DNA of 64,000 bases, taken from Rhodoferax lacus (GTDB lineage: Bacteria > Pseudomonadota > Gammaproteobacteria > Burkholderiales > Burkholderiaceae_C). Position 1 is the first letter of the stretch. Every line of letters starts with the position of its first letter. Under the pieces are notes generated by a model. That model was not told where the DNA came from, ran no database searches, and saw only the letters and a program-made list of their open reading frames with translations. Location: the NCBI RefSeq assembly GCF_003415675.1, contig NZ_QFZK01000016.1, positions 1 through 64,000 of the forward strand. Direction: 5' to 3'. This document shows positions 17,238-25,523 of the stretch, in pieces. Position numbers and translations under genes: made by a program.

Positions 17238-19166
17238 ATGAACCGCAAGTCTCTTATTGCCGGCGTTATCGGCTTTGGCATCCTGGCGGTGGCACCACTG
17301 CTGTCCCACAACCCGTACTACATCCACATGATCGGCACGATCATGATCTACGCCATCCTGCTGTTTGGCCTGGACATTGTGGTGGGCTACACGGGCCAAG
17401 TGTCGCTGGGCCATGCCGGTCTGTTCGGCGTGGGCTCCTACACCGCAGGTGTGTTGTTCCTCAAACTGGGTCTGCCGCTCTGGATGATCCTGCCCGCCAG
17501 CGTGCTGGTGACTGCAGGCTTTGGCGCGTTGCTGGCGCTGCCCGCGCTGCGTGTGAGCGGGCCTTATCTGGCCATGGTGACCCTGGCGTTTGGCACCATC
17601 ATCCAGATCCTGATCAACGAGATGGACTTCCTCACCGAAGGCCCCTTGGGCATCAAGATTCCCAAGCCTTCGCTGGGTGGCATGCAACTGAGTGAAGACG
17701 CCTTCTACTGGATGGTGCTGGTGCTGATGATCATCTCGCTGGTGGTGGTGGACCGCATCCTGAAATCCCAGTTGGGCCGTGCCTTTGAAGCGCTGCGCGG
17801 CAGCCCCGTGGCCTCCGACTGTATGGGTGTCTCGGTGTACCGCTACAAGGTCTATGCCTTCGTGATCAGCGCCGGCTTTGCCGGTCTTGCAGGCAGCCTG
17901 TACAGCTATTCCGAGCAGTACATCTCTCCCAACACCTACAACTTCGAGCTCACGGTGTTGTTCCTGCTGGCAGTGATCATGGGCGGACGCAAGAGCCGTG
18001 TGGGCTCCATGCTGGGTGCGGCCATCATTGTGATTCTGCCCAAGTTGCTCGATGACCTGGAGATGTTCCGCGTCGTCGCGTCTGTTCTGGCGGTGCTGAT
18101 GTTGGTGGGTGGCGCTATTGCCGTGTCCAAGAAGATGACCACGCCCAGGGCCATGGCCCTGCCGGTGGTGGGCACGGCCGCCCTGGCCGGCTTCTCGTTC
18201 TGGCTGCAGTCCATTACCGATTGGCGCCTGTCCGTCTTCGGCCTCATGATTTTGTTCGTGGTGTATTACCTGCAGGACGGCATCGTGGGCTTTGTGCGCA
18301 ACCTGTTTGTACGCAAGAGCGTGGCCAGCGGCCGTGCCGTGGTGCTCTCTGGTGGTATCCACAAGGATGCCATCATGAATGCCTCACGCACCGGTGGCGG
18401 TGAAGAGCTGCTGATTGCCAAGGGCGTGTTGATGCAGTTTGGCGGCTTGAAGGCCATCAACCAGGTGGACCTGTTCGTCAAGCGCGGCACCATCCACGGC
18501 CTGATTGGCCCCAACGGATCGGGCAAGAGCACGATGATGAACGTGTTGACCGGCATTTATGTGCCTACTGCCGGCTCCATAGAGTTCGCTGGCCGCTCGG
18601 TGGTGGGTCGCACGTCCTCGGACATTGCGCTCTCCGGCATTGCCCGCACATTCCAGAACGTGCAACTCTTTGGCGAGATGACGGCGCTGCAAAACGTGCA
18701 GGTCGGCCTGCACCACAGCTTTGCCAGCAACATCGTTGATGTGGCCCTGCACACTTCGCGCTACACCCGCGAAGAGGCTGCCTCTGTAGAGCGCGGACTG
18801 GGTCTGATCGAGTTCGTCGGTCTGTCCGATCTGGCCAATGAAGAAGCGCGCAACCTGCCCTACGGCAAGCAGCGCCTGCTGGAAATTGCCCGCGCGCTGG
18901 CGCTGGACCCGCAACTGCTGCTGCTGGACGAGCCGGCTGCGGGCCTGACCGCCCCCGACATCAAGGAACTGATCACCATCATCCGCAAGATCCGCGACCA
19001 CGGCATCACCGTGATCCTGATCGAGCACCACATGGATGTGGTCATGGGCGTGTGTGACAACGTCTCGGTGCTGGACTTTGGCCAGAAGATTGCCGAGGGC
19101 AAGCCCGCCGAAGTACAGGCCGACGAGAAGGTGATTGAAGCCTACCTCGGTGGCACCGCCACATAA
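17238..19166 (+). CDS. livM-livG: fused LivM permease and LivG ATPase
   Basis: 642 residues joining two normally separate subunits. Residues ~1-370 are LivM, with MIYAILLFGLDIVVGYTGQV, SLGHAGLFGVGSY and the coupling loop EALRGSPVASDCMGVSVYRY. Residues ~390-642 are LivG: Walker A GPNGSGKST at about 424, signature-type NLPYGKQRLLEIARALALDP and Walker B LLLLDEPAAGL near 561. No frameshift or internal stop separates the halves. Such fusions occur in other betaproteobacteria. The ATPase is thereby tied one-to-one to the LivM side of the heterodimer. Confidence 0.92.
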   Translation: MNRKSLIAGVIGFGILAVAPLLSHNPYYIHMIGTIMIYAILLFGLDIVVGYTGQVSLGHAGLFGVGSYTAGVLFLKLGLPLWMILPASVLVTAGFGALLALPALRVSGPYLAMVTLAFGTIIQILINEMDFLTEGPLGIKIPKPSLGGMQLSEDAFYWMVLVLMIISLVVVDRILKSQLGRAFEALRGSPVASDCMGVSVYRYKVYAFVISAGFAGLAGSLYSYSEQYISPNTYNFELTVLFLLAVIMGGRKSRVGSMLGAAIIVILPKLLDDLEMFRVVASVLAVLMLVGGAIAVSKKMTTPRAMALPVVGTAALAGFSFWLQSITDWRLSVFGLMILFVVYYLQDGIVGFVRNLFVRKSVASGRAVVLSGGIHKDAIMNASRTGGGEELLIAKGVLMQFGGLKAINQVDLFVKRGTIHGLIGPNGSGKSTMMNVLTGIYVPTAGSIEFAGRSVVGRTSSDIALSGIARTFQNVQLFGEMTALQNVQVGLHHSFASNIVDVALHTSRYTREEAASVERGLGLIEFVGLSDLANEEARNLPYGKQRLLEIARALALDPQLLLLDEPAAGLTAPDIKELITIIRKIRDHGITVILIEHHMDVVMGVCDNVSVLDFGQKIAEGKPAEVQADEKVIEAYLGGTAT

Positions 19167-19181
19167 GAACAGGACCCGACA

Positions 19182-19904
19182 ATGTTGCAAATCAAAAATC
19201 TGGAAGCCGGTTACGGCAAGGTGCAGGTCCTGCACGGCATCTCCATGGAGGTGCCCAAGGGCAAGGTGGTCACGCTCATCGGCTCCAACGGCGCTGGCAA
19301 GACCACCACCATGCGTGCCATCTCGGGAATGATCAAGGCCAGCAGTGGCGAAATCACCCTGAGTGGCAAGCGCATCGATGGCCTGGAGTCCTACACCATT
19401 GCCAAGCTGGGCCTGGCCCACTCGCCCGAAGGCCGGCGCGTGTTTGCCACCATGACAGTGACGGATAACCTGATTCTGGGCGCCTTCCCGCGTCTGACCG
19501 GCAGCCGCCCCAAGGGCGACGTGGCCGGTGATCTGGACCGGGCACTGGAGCTGTTTCCACGCCTCAAGGAGCGGCGCACCCAGCTGGCTGGCACCCTGTC
19601 GGGTGGCGAGCAGCAAATGCTGGCCATGGCCCGCGCGGTGATGCTCAACCCGGACATCGTGCTGCTGGATGAGCCCTCCATGGGACTGGCGCCTATCCTG
19701 GTGGAAGAAGTCTTCCGCATCATCGAAGACCTGAAGTCCCGCGGTGTGACCATGCTGCTGGTGGAGCAGTTTGCGGCGGCCGCGCTGAAGGTTGCGGACT
19801 ATGGCTATGTGCTGGAGAACGGGCGTATCTCGGTGCACGGGCCGGCTACGCAGTTGCGGGATGATCCTGCGGTGAAGGCGGCTTATTTGGGTGGTGGGCA
19901 CTGA
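19182..19904 (+). CDS. livF: branched-chain amino acid ABC transporter ATPase LivF
   Basis: 240 residues. Walker A is GSNGAGKTT, the signature LSGGEQQMLAMARA and Walker B IVLLDEPSMGLAP, the form typical of LivF. It pairs with the LivG domain of the preceding fusion. It begins 15 bp after the fusion gene and closes the operon. A strong hairpin 58 bp downstream (19962-19988) is the probable end of transcription. Confidence 0.94.
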   Translation: MLQIKNLEAGYGKVQVLHGISMEVPKGKVVTLIGSNGAGKTTTMRAISGMIKASSGEITLSGKRIDGLESYTIAKLGLAHSPEGRRVFATMTVTDNLILGAFPRLTGSRPKGDVAGDLDRALELFPRLKERRTQLAGTLSGGEQQMLAMARAVMLNPDIVLLDEPSMGLAPILVEEVFRIIEDLKSRGVTMLLVEQFAAAALKVADYGYVLENGRISVHGPATQLRDDPAVKAAYLGGGH

Positions 19905-19961
19905 TTTGGCTTCGGTGGCTATTTAGCCCCTCTACCTTTTTTAACTCCCCCATCCCCCCCG

Positions 19962-19988
19962 CCCCTTACCCCCCGTCGGGGTAAGGGG
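19962..19988. terminator. GC-rich hairpin downstream of livF (repeat-associated)
   Basis: A perfect 11-bp stem, CCCCTTACCCC with GGGGTAAGGGG, around a 5-nt loop CCGTC. It lacks a T-run, so it is probably a repeat unit that also acts as a transcription barrier at the end of the liv operon. Confidence 0.5.
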
Positions 19989-19996
19989 TGCCTGGA

Positions 19997-20153
19997 GCGG
20001 ACAGCCGATTTGGTTGCCTCGCTTCGGCCACCGCCTTACTGGCGTGCGTCTAAATTCCATGCAGGTTGCTTGCGCTCACGGAAAAGAAGAACCGTAGCGG
20101 CATTCCGTTTGTAATTCCGTATTCGGCGCGCAGAAGCCAAATCGGCTGTCCGC
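19997..20153. repeat. 17-bp inverted repeat pair with ~123-bp spacer
   Basis: GCGGACAGCCGATTTGG (19997-20013) recurs exactly in reverse complement as CCAAATCGGCTGTCCGC (20137-20153). The arms lie just inside the two GC-rich hairpins, so the whole block is symmetric like a miniature inverted-repeat element or paired REP unit. Confidence 0.7.
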
Positions 20154-20160
20154 TTTGGCT

Positions 20161-20188
20161 CCCCCTCGCCCCGGCGGGGGCGAGGGGG
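20161..20188. repeat. GC-rich palindrome (REP-like)
   Basis: A 12-bp perfect stem, CCCCCTCGCCCC with GGGGCGAGGGGG, around loop GGCG, followed by a G-rich tail. It is the mirror partner of the hairpin at 19962-19988. Confidence 0.65.
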
Positions 20189-20337
20189 TTGGGGGGAGGG
20201 GGGACTACAAAAGCCCCGCAGGGGAATTGCACGATCCCCGAAGGGAAATTGCACAAGTCTCTCAGGAATATTCGCCCCTCCGGCTCAGATTCAGCGGGTA
20301 TGCTTCGGCTCTCATTCAGAGCCTTGAAGGAAAGCCC

Positions 20338-21549
20338 ATGTCCTCCGGAAAAATTCTTGTAGCCCAGGGTGGCGGCCCCACCGCTGTGATCAACCAGTCC
20401 CTCGTCGGTGTGGCCCTGGAGGCGCGGCGCTTCCAGCAAGTGCAGCACATCTACGGCGCCATGCATGGCGTGCGCGGCATCGTCAACGAAGAGTTTCTGG
20501 ACCTCACCCAGGAGACCAGCCACAACCTGGAGCTGGTGGCCAGCACGCCGTCCAGCGCGCTGGGCTCCACCCGCGACAAGCCGGATGTGCCCTACTGCAA
20601 GGAGATCTTCAAGGTGCTGCGCGCACACCAGATAGGCCACTTCTTCTACATCGGTGGCAACGATTCTTCAGACACGGTGCGCATCGTGTCGGAAGAGGCG
20701 CACAAGGCCGGCTACCCCCTGCGCGCCATCCATATCCCGAAGACCATTGACAACGACCTGGTGGGCAACGACCACACGCCGGGCTTTCCCTCGGCGGCGC
20801 GTTTTGTGGCGCAGGCTTTTGCCGGTGCCAACCTGGACAACGCGGCCTTGCCTGGTGTGTATGTGGGCGTGGTGATGGGGCGGCACGCCGGGTTTTTGAC
20901 GGCGGCATCGGCCCTGGGCAAGAAATTTCCGGACGACGGCCCGCACCTGATTTACCTGCCTGAGCGCACCTTTGTGCTGGAGAAGTTTCTGGCCGATGTA
21001 AAGGCCACTTACGAGCGCTATGGCCGCTGCGTGATTGCCGTGTCCGAGGGCATCCACGACGCCTCGGGCCAACCCATTGCAGCCCTGCTGGCCAAGGACC
21101 TGGAGCACGATGCCCACGGCAATGTGCAGCTCAGCGGCAACGGCGCGCTGGCCGATCTGCTGTGCGAGGAAATCAAGGCCAAGCTACAGATCAAGCGCGT
21201 GCGCGGCGACACCTTTGGCTACCTGCAGCGCTCTTTTATTGGTTGCGTGTCGGATGTGGACCAGCGCGAAGCGCGCGAGGTGGGCGAGAAGGCCGTGCAG
21301 TTCGCCATGTGGGGCACCACCGACGGTTCGGTGGCCATCAAGCGCACCGGCTTCTATTCGGTGGACTACGAGCTGCTGCCACTGGACGCGGTGGCCGGCA
21401 AGACCCGCGTGATGGAAGACGAATTCATTGATGCGGCGGGCACCGGTGTTACCGACGCCTTTCGCATGTACCTGCGCCCGCTGCTGGGCTCGGGCATGCC
21501 GGACGCCTTCCGGCTGCGCAACAACCGCGTGCCCAAGGTATTGGGTTGA
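20338..21549 (+). CDS. pfp: pyrophosphate-type 6-phosphofructokinase
   Basis: 403 residues from ATG 20338, preceded by GAAGGAAA. The phosphoryl-donor region reads IGGNDSSDT, where ATP-dependent enzymes have GGDGS. The catalytic segment is PKTIDNDL with Lys instead of the Gly of ATP enzymes (PGTIDND). Both point to PPi as donor. MGRHAGFLTAASAL and the C-terminal GYLQRSFIGC are also present. PPi-PFK works reversibly between fructose-6-phosphate and fructose-1,6-bisphosphate. Donor specificity is inferred from motifs only. It stands alone between repeat-rich DNA and an acyltransferase. Confidence 0.88.
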   Translation: MSSGKILVAQGGGPTAVINQSLVGVALEARRFQQVQHIYGAMHGVRGIVNEEFLDLTQETSHNLELVASTPSSALGSTRDKPDVPYCKEIFKVLRAHQIGHFFYIGGNDSSDTVRIVSEEAHKAGYPLRAIHIPKTIDNDLVGNDHTPGFPSAARFVAQAFAGANLDNAALPGVYVGVVMGRHAGFLTAASALGKKFPDDGPHLIYLPERTFVLEKFLADVKATYERYGRCVIAVSEGIHDASGQPIAALLAKDLEHDAHGNVQLSGNGALADLLCEEIKAKLQIKRVRGDTFGYLQRSFIGCVSDVDQREAREVGEKAVQFAMWGTTDGSVAIKRTGFYSVDYELLPLDAVAGKTRVMEDEFIDAAGTGVTDAFRMYLRPLLGSGMPDAFRLRNNRVPKVLG

Positions 21550-21712
21550 CTGAGTCCTCAAGTCGCTGGCCTGGCGGCGAAGGCTGGCCCGCAGGTCCTG
21601 CGCGGGCTTTGCCAGGTACGCAGGCTGAAACGATGTCCGTCGACCCGGGGCATGCTGGGTTCCTGTGTCCGGCACACCAGGGGGTGGGCTCCGGTATCCA
21701 AACAAGTCAATA

Positions 21713-23677
21713 ATGCAGAACGTACATCCCGTTTACCGGCCCGAGATTGATGGCCTGCGCGCCCTTGCCATATTGGCCGTCGTTGCGTTTCACGCATTCC
21801 CCGAAAGTCTTCACGGCGGTTTCATCGGTGTCGACATCTTCTTTGTCATCTCCGGCTACCTGATTTCCAACATCGTATTCAGGAGCCTGCAGCGCGGCGA
21901 TTTCCGTTTTTCCGAGTTCTATGTCCGCCGCGTTTTGCGCATCTTTCCGGCCCTCGCGCTGGTGCTGCTGGCCTCCTACGCCTATGGCTGGCTGGTGCTG
22001 CTGCCAGATGAATTCAAGCAGTTGGGCAAGCAGATGGCGGGTGGCGCGGGATTCGCCCAAAATTTTGTTTTGAGCGCGGAGGCCGGATATTTCGACACCG
22101 CCTCGGAATTGAAGCCGTTGATGCACCTCTGGTCACTGTCCATAGAGGAGCAGTTTTACCTGTTTTTTCCCTTGTTGATGTGGGCGGCCTGGCGCTTTGG
22201 CCTGGGTGCCCTGGCGCTCGTGACGATGCTGCTGGTGCTGTCGTTTGGCATCAATATCGCCAGCGTAGAGCTGTACCCTACGCAGGCTTTTTTCATGCTC
22301 CACACCCGCTGTTGGGAGTTGCTGGCGGGTTCGCTGCTGGCCTACATGCAAATGCGCAAAGCCCCTGCAGTCGCACGAACGGAACGGGTCAACAACCTGT
22401 TTGCCGGCGGAGGCCTGCTGCTTATCGTGCTGGCCGCTGTTGGCCTGCACAAGGGTAATCTGTATCCAGGGGGGTGGGCCTTGTTTCCGGTGCTGGGCGC
22501 CTGTCTGCTGATTGCGGCGGGTCCGGCTGCCTGGTTGAACCGCACCATTTTTGCCAGCCGCCTGATGGTGGCCATCGGACTGATCAGCTACCCGCTTTAT
22601 TTGTGGCACTGGCCGCTGCTGTCCTTTGCCAACATCATTGAGGGTGCCACACCCTCCGTACCGTTTCGGTTTGCCCTCATGGTCATGGGCTTTTTGCTGG
22701 CCTGGCTGACCTACCGGATGGTCGAGCGTCCCCTGCGAACCTGGAGCAATCCTGCCGGCAAAACCACGGCTTTGTGCCTGTTGGTCGGTTTGCTTGGCGC
22801 CCTGGGGTTGAACGCATACCAGCGCGATGGCCTGGCGTTTCGCATACCCACCACCTCAGAAGATGCGCAACTGATCCAGAAAATCTCCGAGGCCTGGCGT
22901 TACAAGCGCTATCCCGAACCCAAGGGCTACCACCGTGACGCGGAATACGGCTATATGACGCTGGGCCCTGGCGGTGATGCCCGGGTCTTGTTTGTGGGTG
23001 ACAGCCATGCCCAGCAATACTGGAATACGGTGAGCGCGGTACTGGAGCGCACGCCTTCGACCCAAGTCAGCGTCATGTTCGCCGAGCCCGACTTCCCGCC
23101 CCAAATGGACAGCCGGGTCGTCGCGGACAGGCGCATCCAGGTGGTGGTTTTTTCCTACTTCTGGGCCTACAAATATGGCAGCGACAGGGTGGACCAATCC
23201 ATGCGCTGTTGCGGCGCCGGCAAAGGCGGGCGCAAGGGGATTTTTGACCTGCCATTGCAATCGCCGGCCCAGATGGATGGGGTCGATCGCACCATTCGAC
23301 ACACGATCGAGACCCTCAAGCGCGCAGGCAAGCGGGTTGTCATTGTTTTGGACAATCCCTTCGGCGACGAACTGGATGCTCACTCCAAGATGAGTCGCAG
23401 TTTCCTGGGCGATATCCGGCTTTCCCTGCCGCCGGCCTTGCCCTTGTCAGTGGCCATCGAGCGAAGCCAGCCGGTACGATCCAGACTGCTGCAGATTGCT
23501 GCAAACACTGGCGCCGAGGTGATCGATCCCATGCAATTTTTGTGCAGCGACAAAATCTGCCCCAGCCTGTCCAACGGGGGCGAGTGGATGTACAAGGATT
23601 ATGACCACCTGTCGTTCAACGCTGCGACCCACGAGGTTCACTACCTGGATGCAATCTTTGTCTCTCCTCTCAAGTGA
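21713..23677 (+). CDS. acyltransferase 3 with C-terminal SGNH domain (OatA/O-antigen acetylase type)
   Basis: 654 residues. The N-terminal ~370 residues are a multi-helix acyltransferase_3 domain: PEIDGLRALAILAVVAFHAF with the catalytic-type His, FIGVDIFFVISGYLI, and LWSLSIEEQFYLFFPLL. The C-terminal ~250 residues form an SGNH hydrolase domain with GDSHAQQYW near 430 and a C-terminal DYDHLSFN. This layout O-acetylates lipopolysaccharide O-antigen, peptidoglycan or exopolysaccharide, using cytoplasmic acetyl-CoA. The acceptor is unknown. ATG 21713 was chosen by homology (MQNVHPVYRPEIDGLR); its RBS is weak. Confidence 0.88.
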   Translation: MQNVHPVYRPEIDGLRALAILAVVAFHAFPESLHGGFIGVDIFFVISGYLISNIVFRSLQRGDFRFSEFYVRRVLRIFPALALVLLASYAYGWLVLLPDEFKQLGKQMAGGAGFAQNFVLSAEAGYFDTASELKPLMHLWSLSIEEQFYLFFPLLMWAAWRFGLGALALVTMLLVLSFGINIASVELYPTQAFFMLHTRCWELLAGSLLAYMQMRKAPAVARTERVNNLFAGGGLLLIVLAAVGLHKGNLYPGGWALFPVLGACLLIAAGPAAWLNRTIFASRLMVAIGLISYPLYLWHWPLLSFANIIEGATPSVPFRFALMVMGFLLAWLTYRMVERPLRTWSNPAGKTTALCLLVGLLGALGLNAYQRDGLAFRIPTTSEDAQLIQKISEAWRYKRYPEPKGYHRDAEYGYMTLGPGGDARVLFVGDSHAQQYWNTVSAVLERTPSTQVSVMFAEPDFPPQMDSRVVADRRIQVVVFSYFWAYKYGSDRVDQSMRCCGAGKGGRKGIFDLPLQSPAQMDGVDRTIRHTIETLKRAGKRVVIVLDNPFGDELDAHSKMSRSFLGDIRLSLPPALPLSVAIERSQPVRSRLLQIAANTGAEVIDPMQFLCSDKICPSLSNGGEWMYKDYDHLSFNAATHEVHYLDAIFVSPLK

Positions 23678-23714
23678 TCACAAAGGAATAGTCAAGAGCC
23701 GTCTTGGTGACTAG

Positions 23715-23975
23715 TTATCGGCCCCGCAAAAGCAACGCGTCCAGCGCCTTCAGGCTGATCTGCCGCCAGCTCGGCCGGCCATAGGTGCATTGGTCGCTGC
23801 GCTCGGTGGCTTCCCCGTAGCGCAAGAGTCCGTTCATTTCTTTCCAGGGCCAGCTTGCGATTGGCGCGTATGGCGCCATGACAGGCCAGGGTGTCGGCGT
23901 GGGACTCGGCCCAGGCAACTTCGATGGGGGTGGCGGCATAGGTCACGGGGATCCGCAGGCACTGACCGCTAAGCA
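23715..23975 (-). pseudogene. mutL (fragment): relic of a mutL 3' end
   Basis: The minus strand encodes a decayed copy of the MutL C-terminus found intact at 28276-30336. In one frame it reads [20 protein letters not shown] and then directly [12 protein letters not shown], which skips exactly the 60 residues lying between those segments in the intact protein. After a frameshift it continues [20 protein letters not shown] and [20 protein letters not shown] to a stop at 23715. The rest of mutL is missing. Nucleotide identity to the intact gene is obvious but far from complete, so it is either an old duplication or a remnant from another strain. Confidence 0.85.
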
Positions 23976-23984
23976 GCACACCAG

Positions 23985-24188
23985 GCGCAAGAAGCGCTGT
24001 GGGATATACGCCAATTGCTGGCCCAGAACGACCCTGGTACCACGGAGCTGTGTGCGCTGTAGGCCAATCTGCTGCAGTCAGTACATCCCCATGCCGCAGA
24101 GGCAGGAGGCCTCATAGCCAGCTTTGATTTTGACGAGGCGCTGCGCCTCCCGGAGCGCGACCCGGCGAACGCTGCCGAGACCCCTTAG
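23985..24188 (+). pseudogene. relic of a hybrid sensor kinase C-terminus (Hpt-like)
   Basis: A plus-strand frame reads AQEALWDIRQLLAQNDPGTT, ELCAL, an in-frame TAG at 24060-24062, then ANLLQSVHPHAAEAGGLIAS, FDFDEALRL and a stop at 24186-24188. The pattern LLAQNDPxxxEL...ANLL...IASFDFDEALRL resembles the C-terminal tail of hybrid sensor kinases carrying response-regulator and Hpt-like domains. No start or upstream domain remains. Family assignment is from memory of such tails and is moderate. Confidence 0.5.
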
Positions 24189-24305
24189 CCACCCCCTCGC
24201 CCACTGGCGGGCTATCCACTTGCGTTAGGATCGGTCGCAGTAGGCTGCCGGCCGCCATACCAAGCGACTCCAGCAGGCAGCAAGCCCGCCACACCCTCAT
24301 TGAAA

Positions 24306-25361
24306 ATGCATACCTTGACATCCTCACGCTACACCCGCGCCCAGCAACTGCCCGGCATTCTGGATCAGCGCATCGCCATCCTCGACGGCGCCATGGGCAC
24401 CATGATCCAGCGCTTCAAGCTCGGTGAAGCGCAGTACCGGGGCGAGCGATTCAAGGACTTCCACCGCGATGTGAAGGGCAACAACGAGCTGCTCAGCCTG
24501 ACCCGCCCGGACATCATTTCTGACATCCACGAAAGCTATCTGGCGGCCGGCGCCGACCTGATCGAAACCAACACCTTTGGCGCCACAACAATAGCCCAGG
24601 CCGACTACGACATGGCCGATCTGGCTGTGGAGATGAACCTCGTCTCCGCCCGCCTGGCGCGTGCCGCCTGCGACGCCTATTCCACCCCCGAGAAGCCGCG
24701 CTTTGTGGTGGGTGCATTGGGCCCCACGCCCAAGACTGCCAGCATCAGCCCGGATGTGAATGACCCCGGTGCGCGCAACATCAGTTTCGAGCAGCTCAAC
24801 GTGGCCTACTACGAACAAACCAAAGCCCTCGTGGAAGGCGGTGCCGATGTGCTGCTGGTGGAAACCATTTTTGACACCCTGAACGCCAAAGCCGCGCTGT
24901 TTGCCATCGACAGCTATTTCGAGGCCTCGGGCGAGCGCCTGCCGCTCATCATCAGCGGCACGGTGACGGACGCTTCGGGGCGCATCCTGAGCGGCCAGAC
25001 GGTCACCGCCTTTTGGTACAGCGTGCGCCACGCACAGCCCCTGGCCATCGGCCTGAACTGCGCTTTGGGCGCGGCCCTGATGCGCCCCTACATCCAGGAA
25101 CTGCACCGCGTGGCACCTGATACTTTTATCAGCTGCTACCCCAACGCCGGCCTGCCCAACCCCATGGCCGAGACCGGCTTTGATGAGACGCCGGATGTCA
25201 CCAGCCGCCTGCTGCACGAGTTTGCGCAGGAAGGCCTGGTCAACATCGTGGGTGGCTGCTGTGGCACCACGCCCGAACACATTGCGGCCATTGGCTCGGC
25301 GGTCAGCCCACTGGCTCCCCGCGCCCTGCATTTGCCGGCCGCCTACCCCAAATACGGCTGA
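24306..25361 (+). CDS. metH: methionine synthase, homocysteine-binding half (MetH N-terminal module)
   Basis: 351 residues corresponding to only the first module of E. coli MetH, the homocysteine S-methyltransferase barrel. Seen: [16 protein letters not shown] at the start, [16 protein letters not shown], and the zinc cysteines in [10 protein letters not shown] (~252) and [11 protein letters not shown] (~317-318). The ATG at 24306 is preceded in frame by a TTG at 24300; neither has a strong RBS. The remaining MetH modules are a separate gene 162 bp downstream, an arrangement seen in other Burkholderiales. Both must act together to make methionine from homocysteine and methyl-tetrahydrofolate. 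Confidence 0.93.
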   Translation: MHTLTSSRYTRAQQLPGILDQRIAILDGAMGTMIQRFKLGEAQYRGERFKDFHRDVKGNNELLSLTRPDIISDIHESYLAAGADLIETNTFGATTIAQADYDMADLAVEMNLVSARLARAACDAYSTPEKPRFVVGALGPTPKTASISPDVNDPGARNISFEQLNVAYYEQTKALVEGGADVLLVETIFDTLNAKAALFAIDSYFEASGERLPLIISGTVTDASGRILSGQTVTAFWYSVRHAQPLAIGLNCALGAALMRPYIQELHRVAPDTFISCYPNAGLPNPMAETGFDETPDVTSRLLHEFAQEGLVNIVGGCCGTTPEHIAAIGSAVSPLAPRALHLPAAYPKYG

Positions 25362-25389
25362 GCCTCAGGGCTACACCAGGAGTGTCAAA

Positions 25390-25409
25390 AGCGCCCTCTG
25401 GAGGGCGCT
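25390..25409. promoter_or_regulatory. short inverted repeat between the metH genes, abutting a -10-like box
   Basis: AGCGCCCTC and GAGGGCGCT are separated by TG, giving a 9-bp stem. On the plus strand it is followed by TAAAAT (25409-25414), a good -10 match that would start a transcript just ahead of the SAH riboswitch. On the minus strand the stem is followed by TTTTG. It could end transcription from either side or bind a regulator. No clear -35 is seen. Confidence 0.35.
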
Positions 25410-25420
25410 AAAATACAGCC

Positions 25421-25519
25421 TGTCCAAGGAGCGTTGCAGTGCGGGAACTTCCCCACCAGGCTTGGACAACGCATACCCTGCAACGACGCTCACCTGATAT
25501 CCCCAGATAGATCGGTGAG
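25421..25519 (+). ncRNA. S-adenosylhomocysteine (SAH) riboswitch with RBS-sequestering platform
   Basis: The sequence fits the SAH riboswitch consensus (GAGGAGCGCUGC ... CAGGCUCGG ... CGGCGCUCACC). P1 pairs GTCCAAG (25422-25428) with CTTGGAC (25461-25467). GGAGCGTTGCAG (25428-25439) is followed by CCAGG and then CTGCAACGACGCTCACC (25479-25494), with GTTGCAG/CTGCAAC as the second stem and GAGCG/CGCTC available for the pseudoknot. CTCACC (25489-25494) can alternatively pair with GGTGAG (25514-25519), the ribosome-binding site 4 nt before the metH start. SAH binding would tie up CTCACC and free the RBS, an ON switch as known for this class. Confidence 0.85.
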
Positions 25520-25523
25520 TTCC

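Larger units (their letters stand above)
19905..20337. other. repeat-rich intergenic region between livF and the phosphofructokinase gene
   Basis: No credible gene. The region holds two strong GC-rich hairpins (19962-19988 and 20161-20188), each next to a C-rich or G-rich run, and a 17-bp inverted repeat between them (19997-20013 and 20137-20153). Together they form a large imperfect inverted repeat of about 240 bp. A short minus-strand frame across it is low in complexity and looks like repeat sequence. Confidence 0.7.

Noticed and set aside
20036-20254. 72-codon minus-strand frame in the livF-pfk gap
   Set aside because: It runs through the GC palindrome and low-complexity Pro/Arg sequence; more likely repeat DNA than a gene.
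21588-21620. Hairpin GCCCGCAGGTCCTGCGCGGGC downstream of the phosphofructokinase gene as a terminator
   Set aside because: The stem needs a bulge and a minimal loop and has no T-run, so I did not list it as a terminator.
24189-24305. Cobalamin riboswitch before the first metH gene
   Set aside because: A GCCCACTGGCGG stretch caught the eye, but the interval is too short and lacks the conserved B12-box arrangement.
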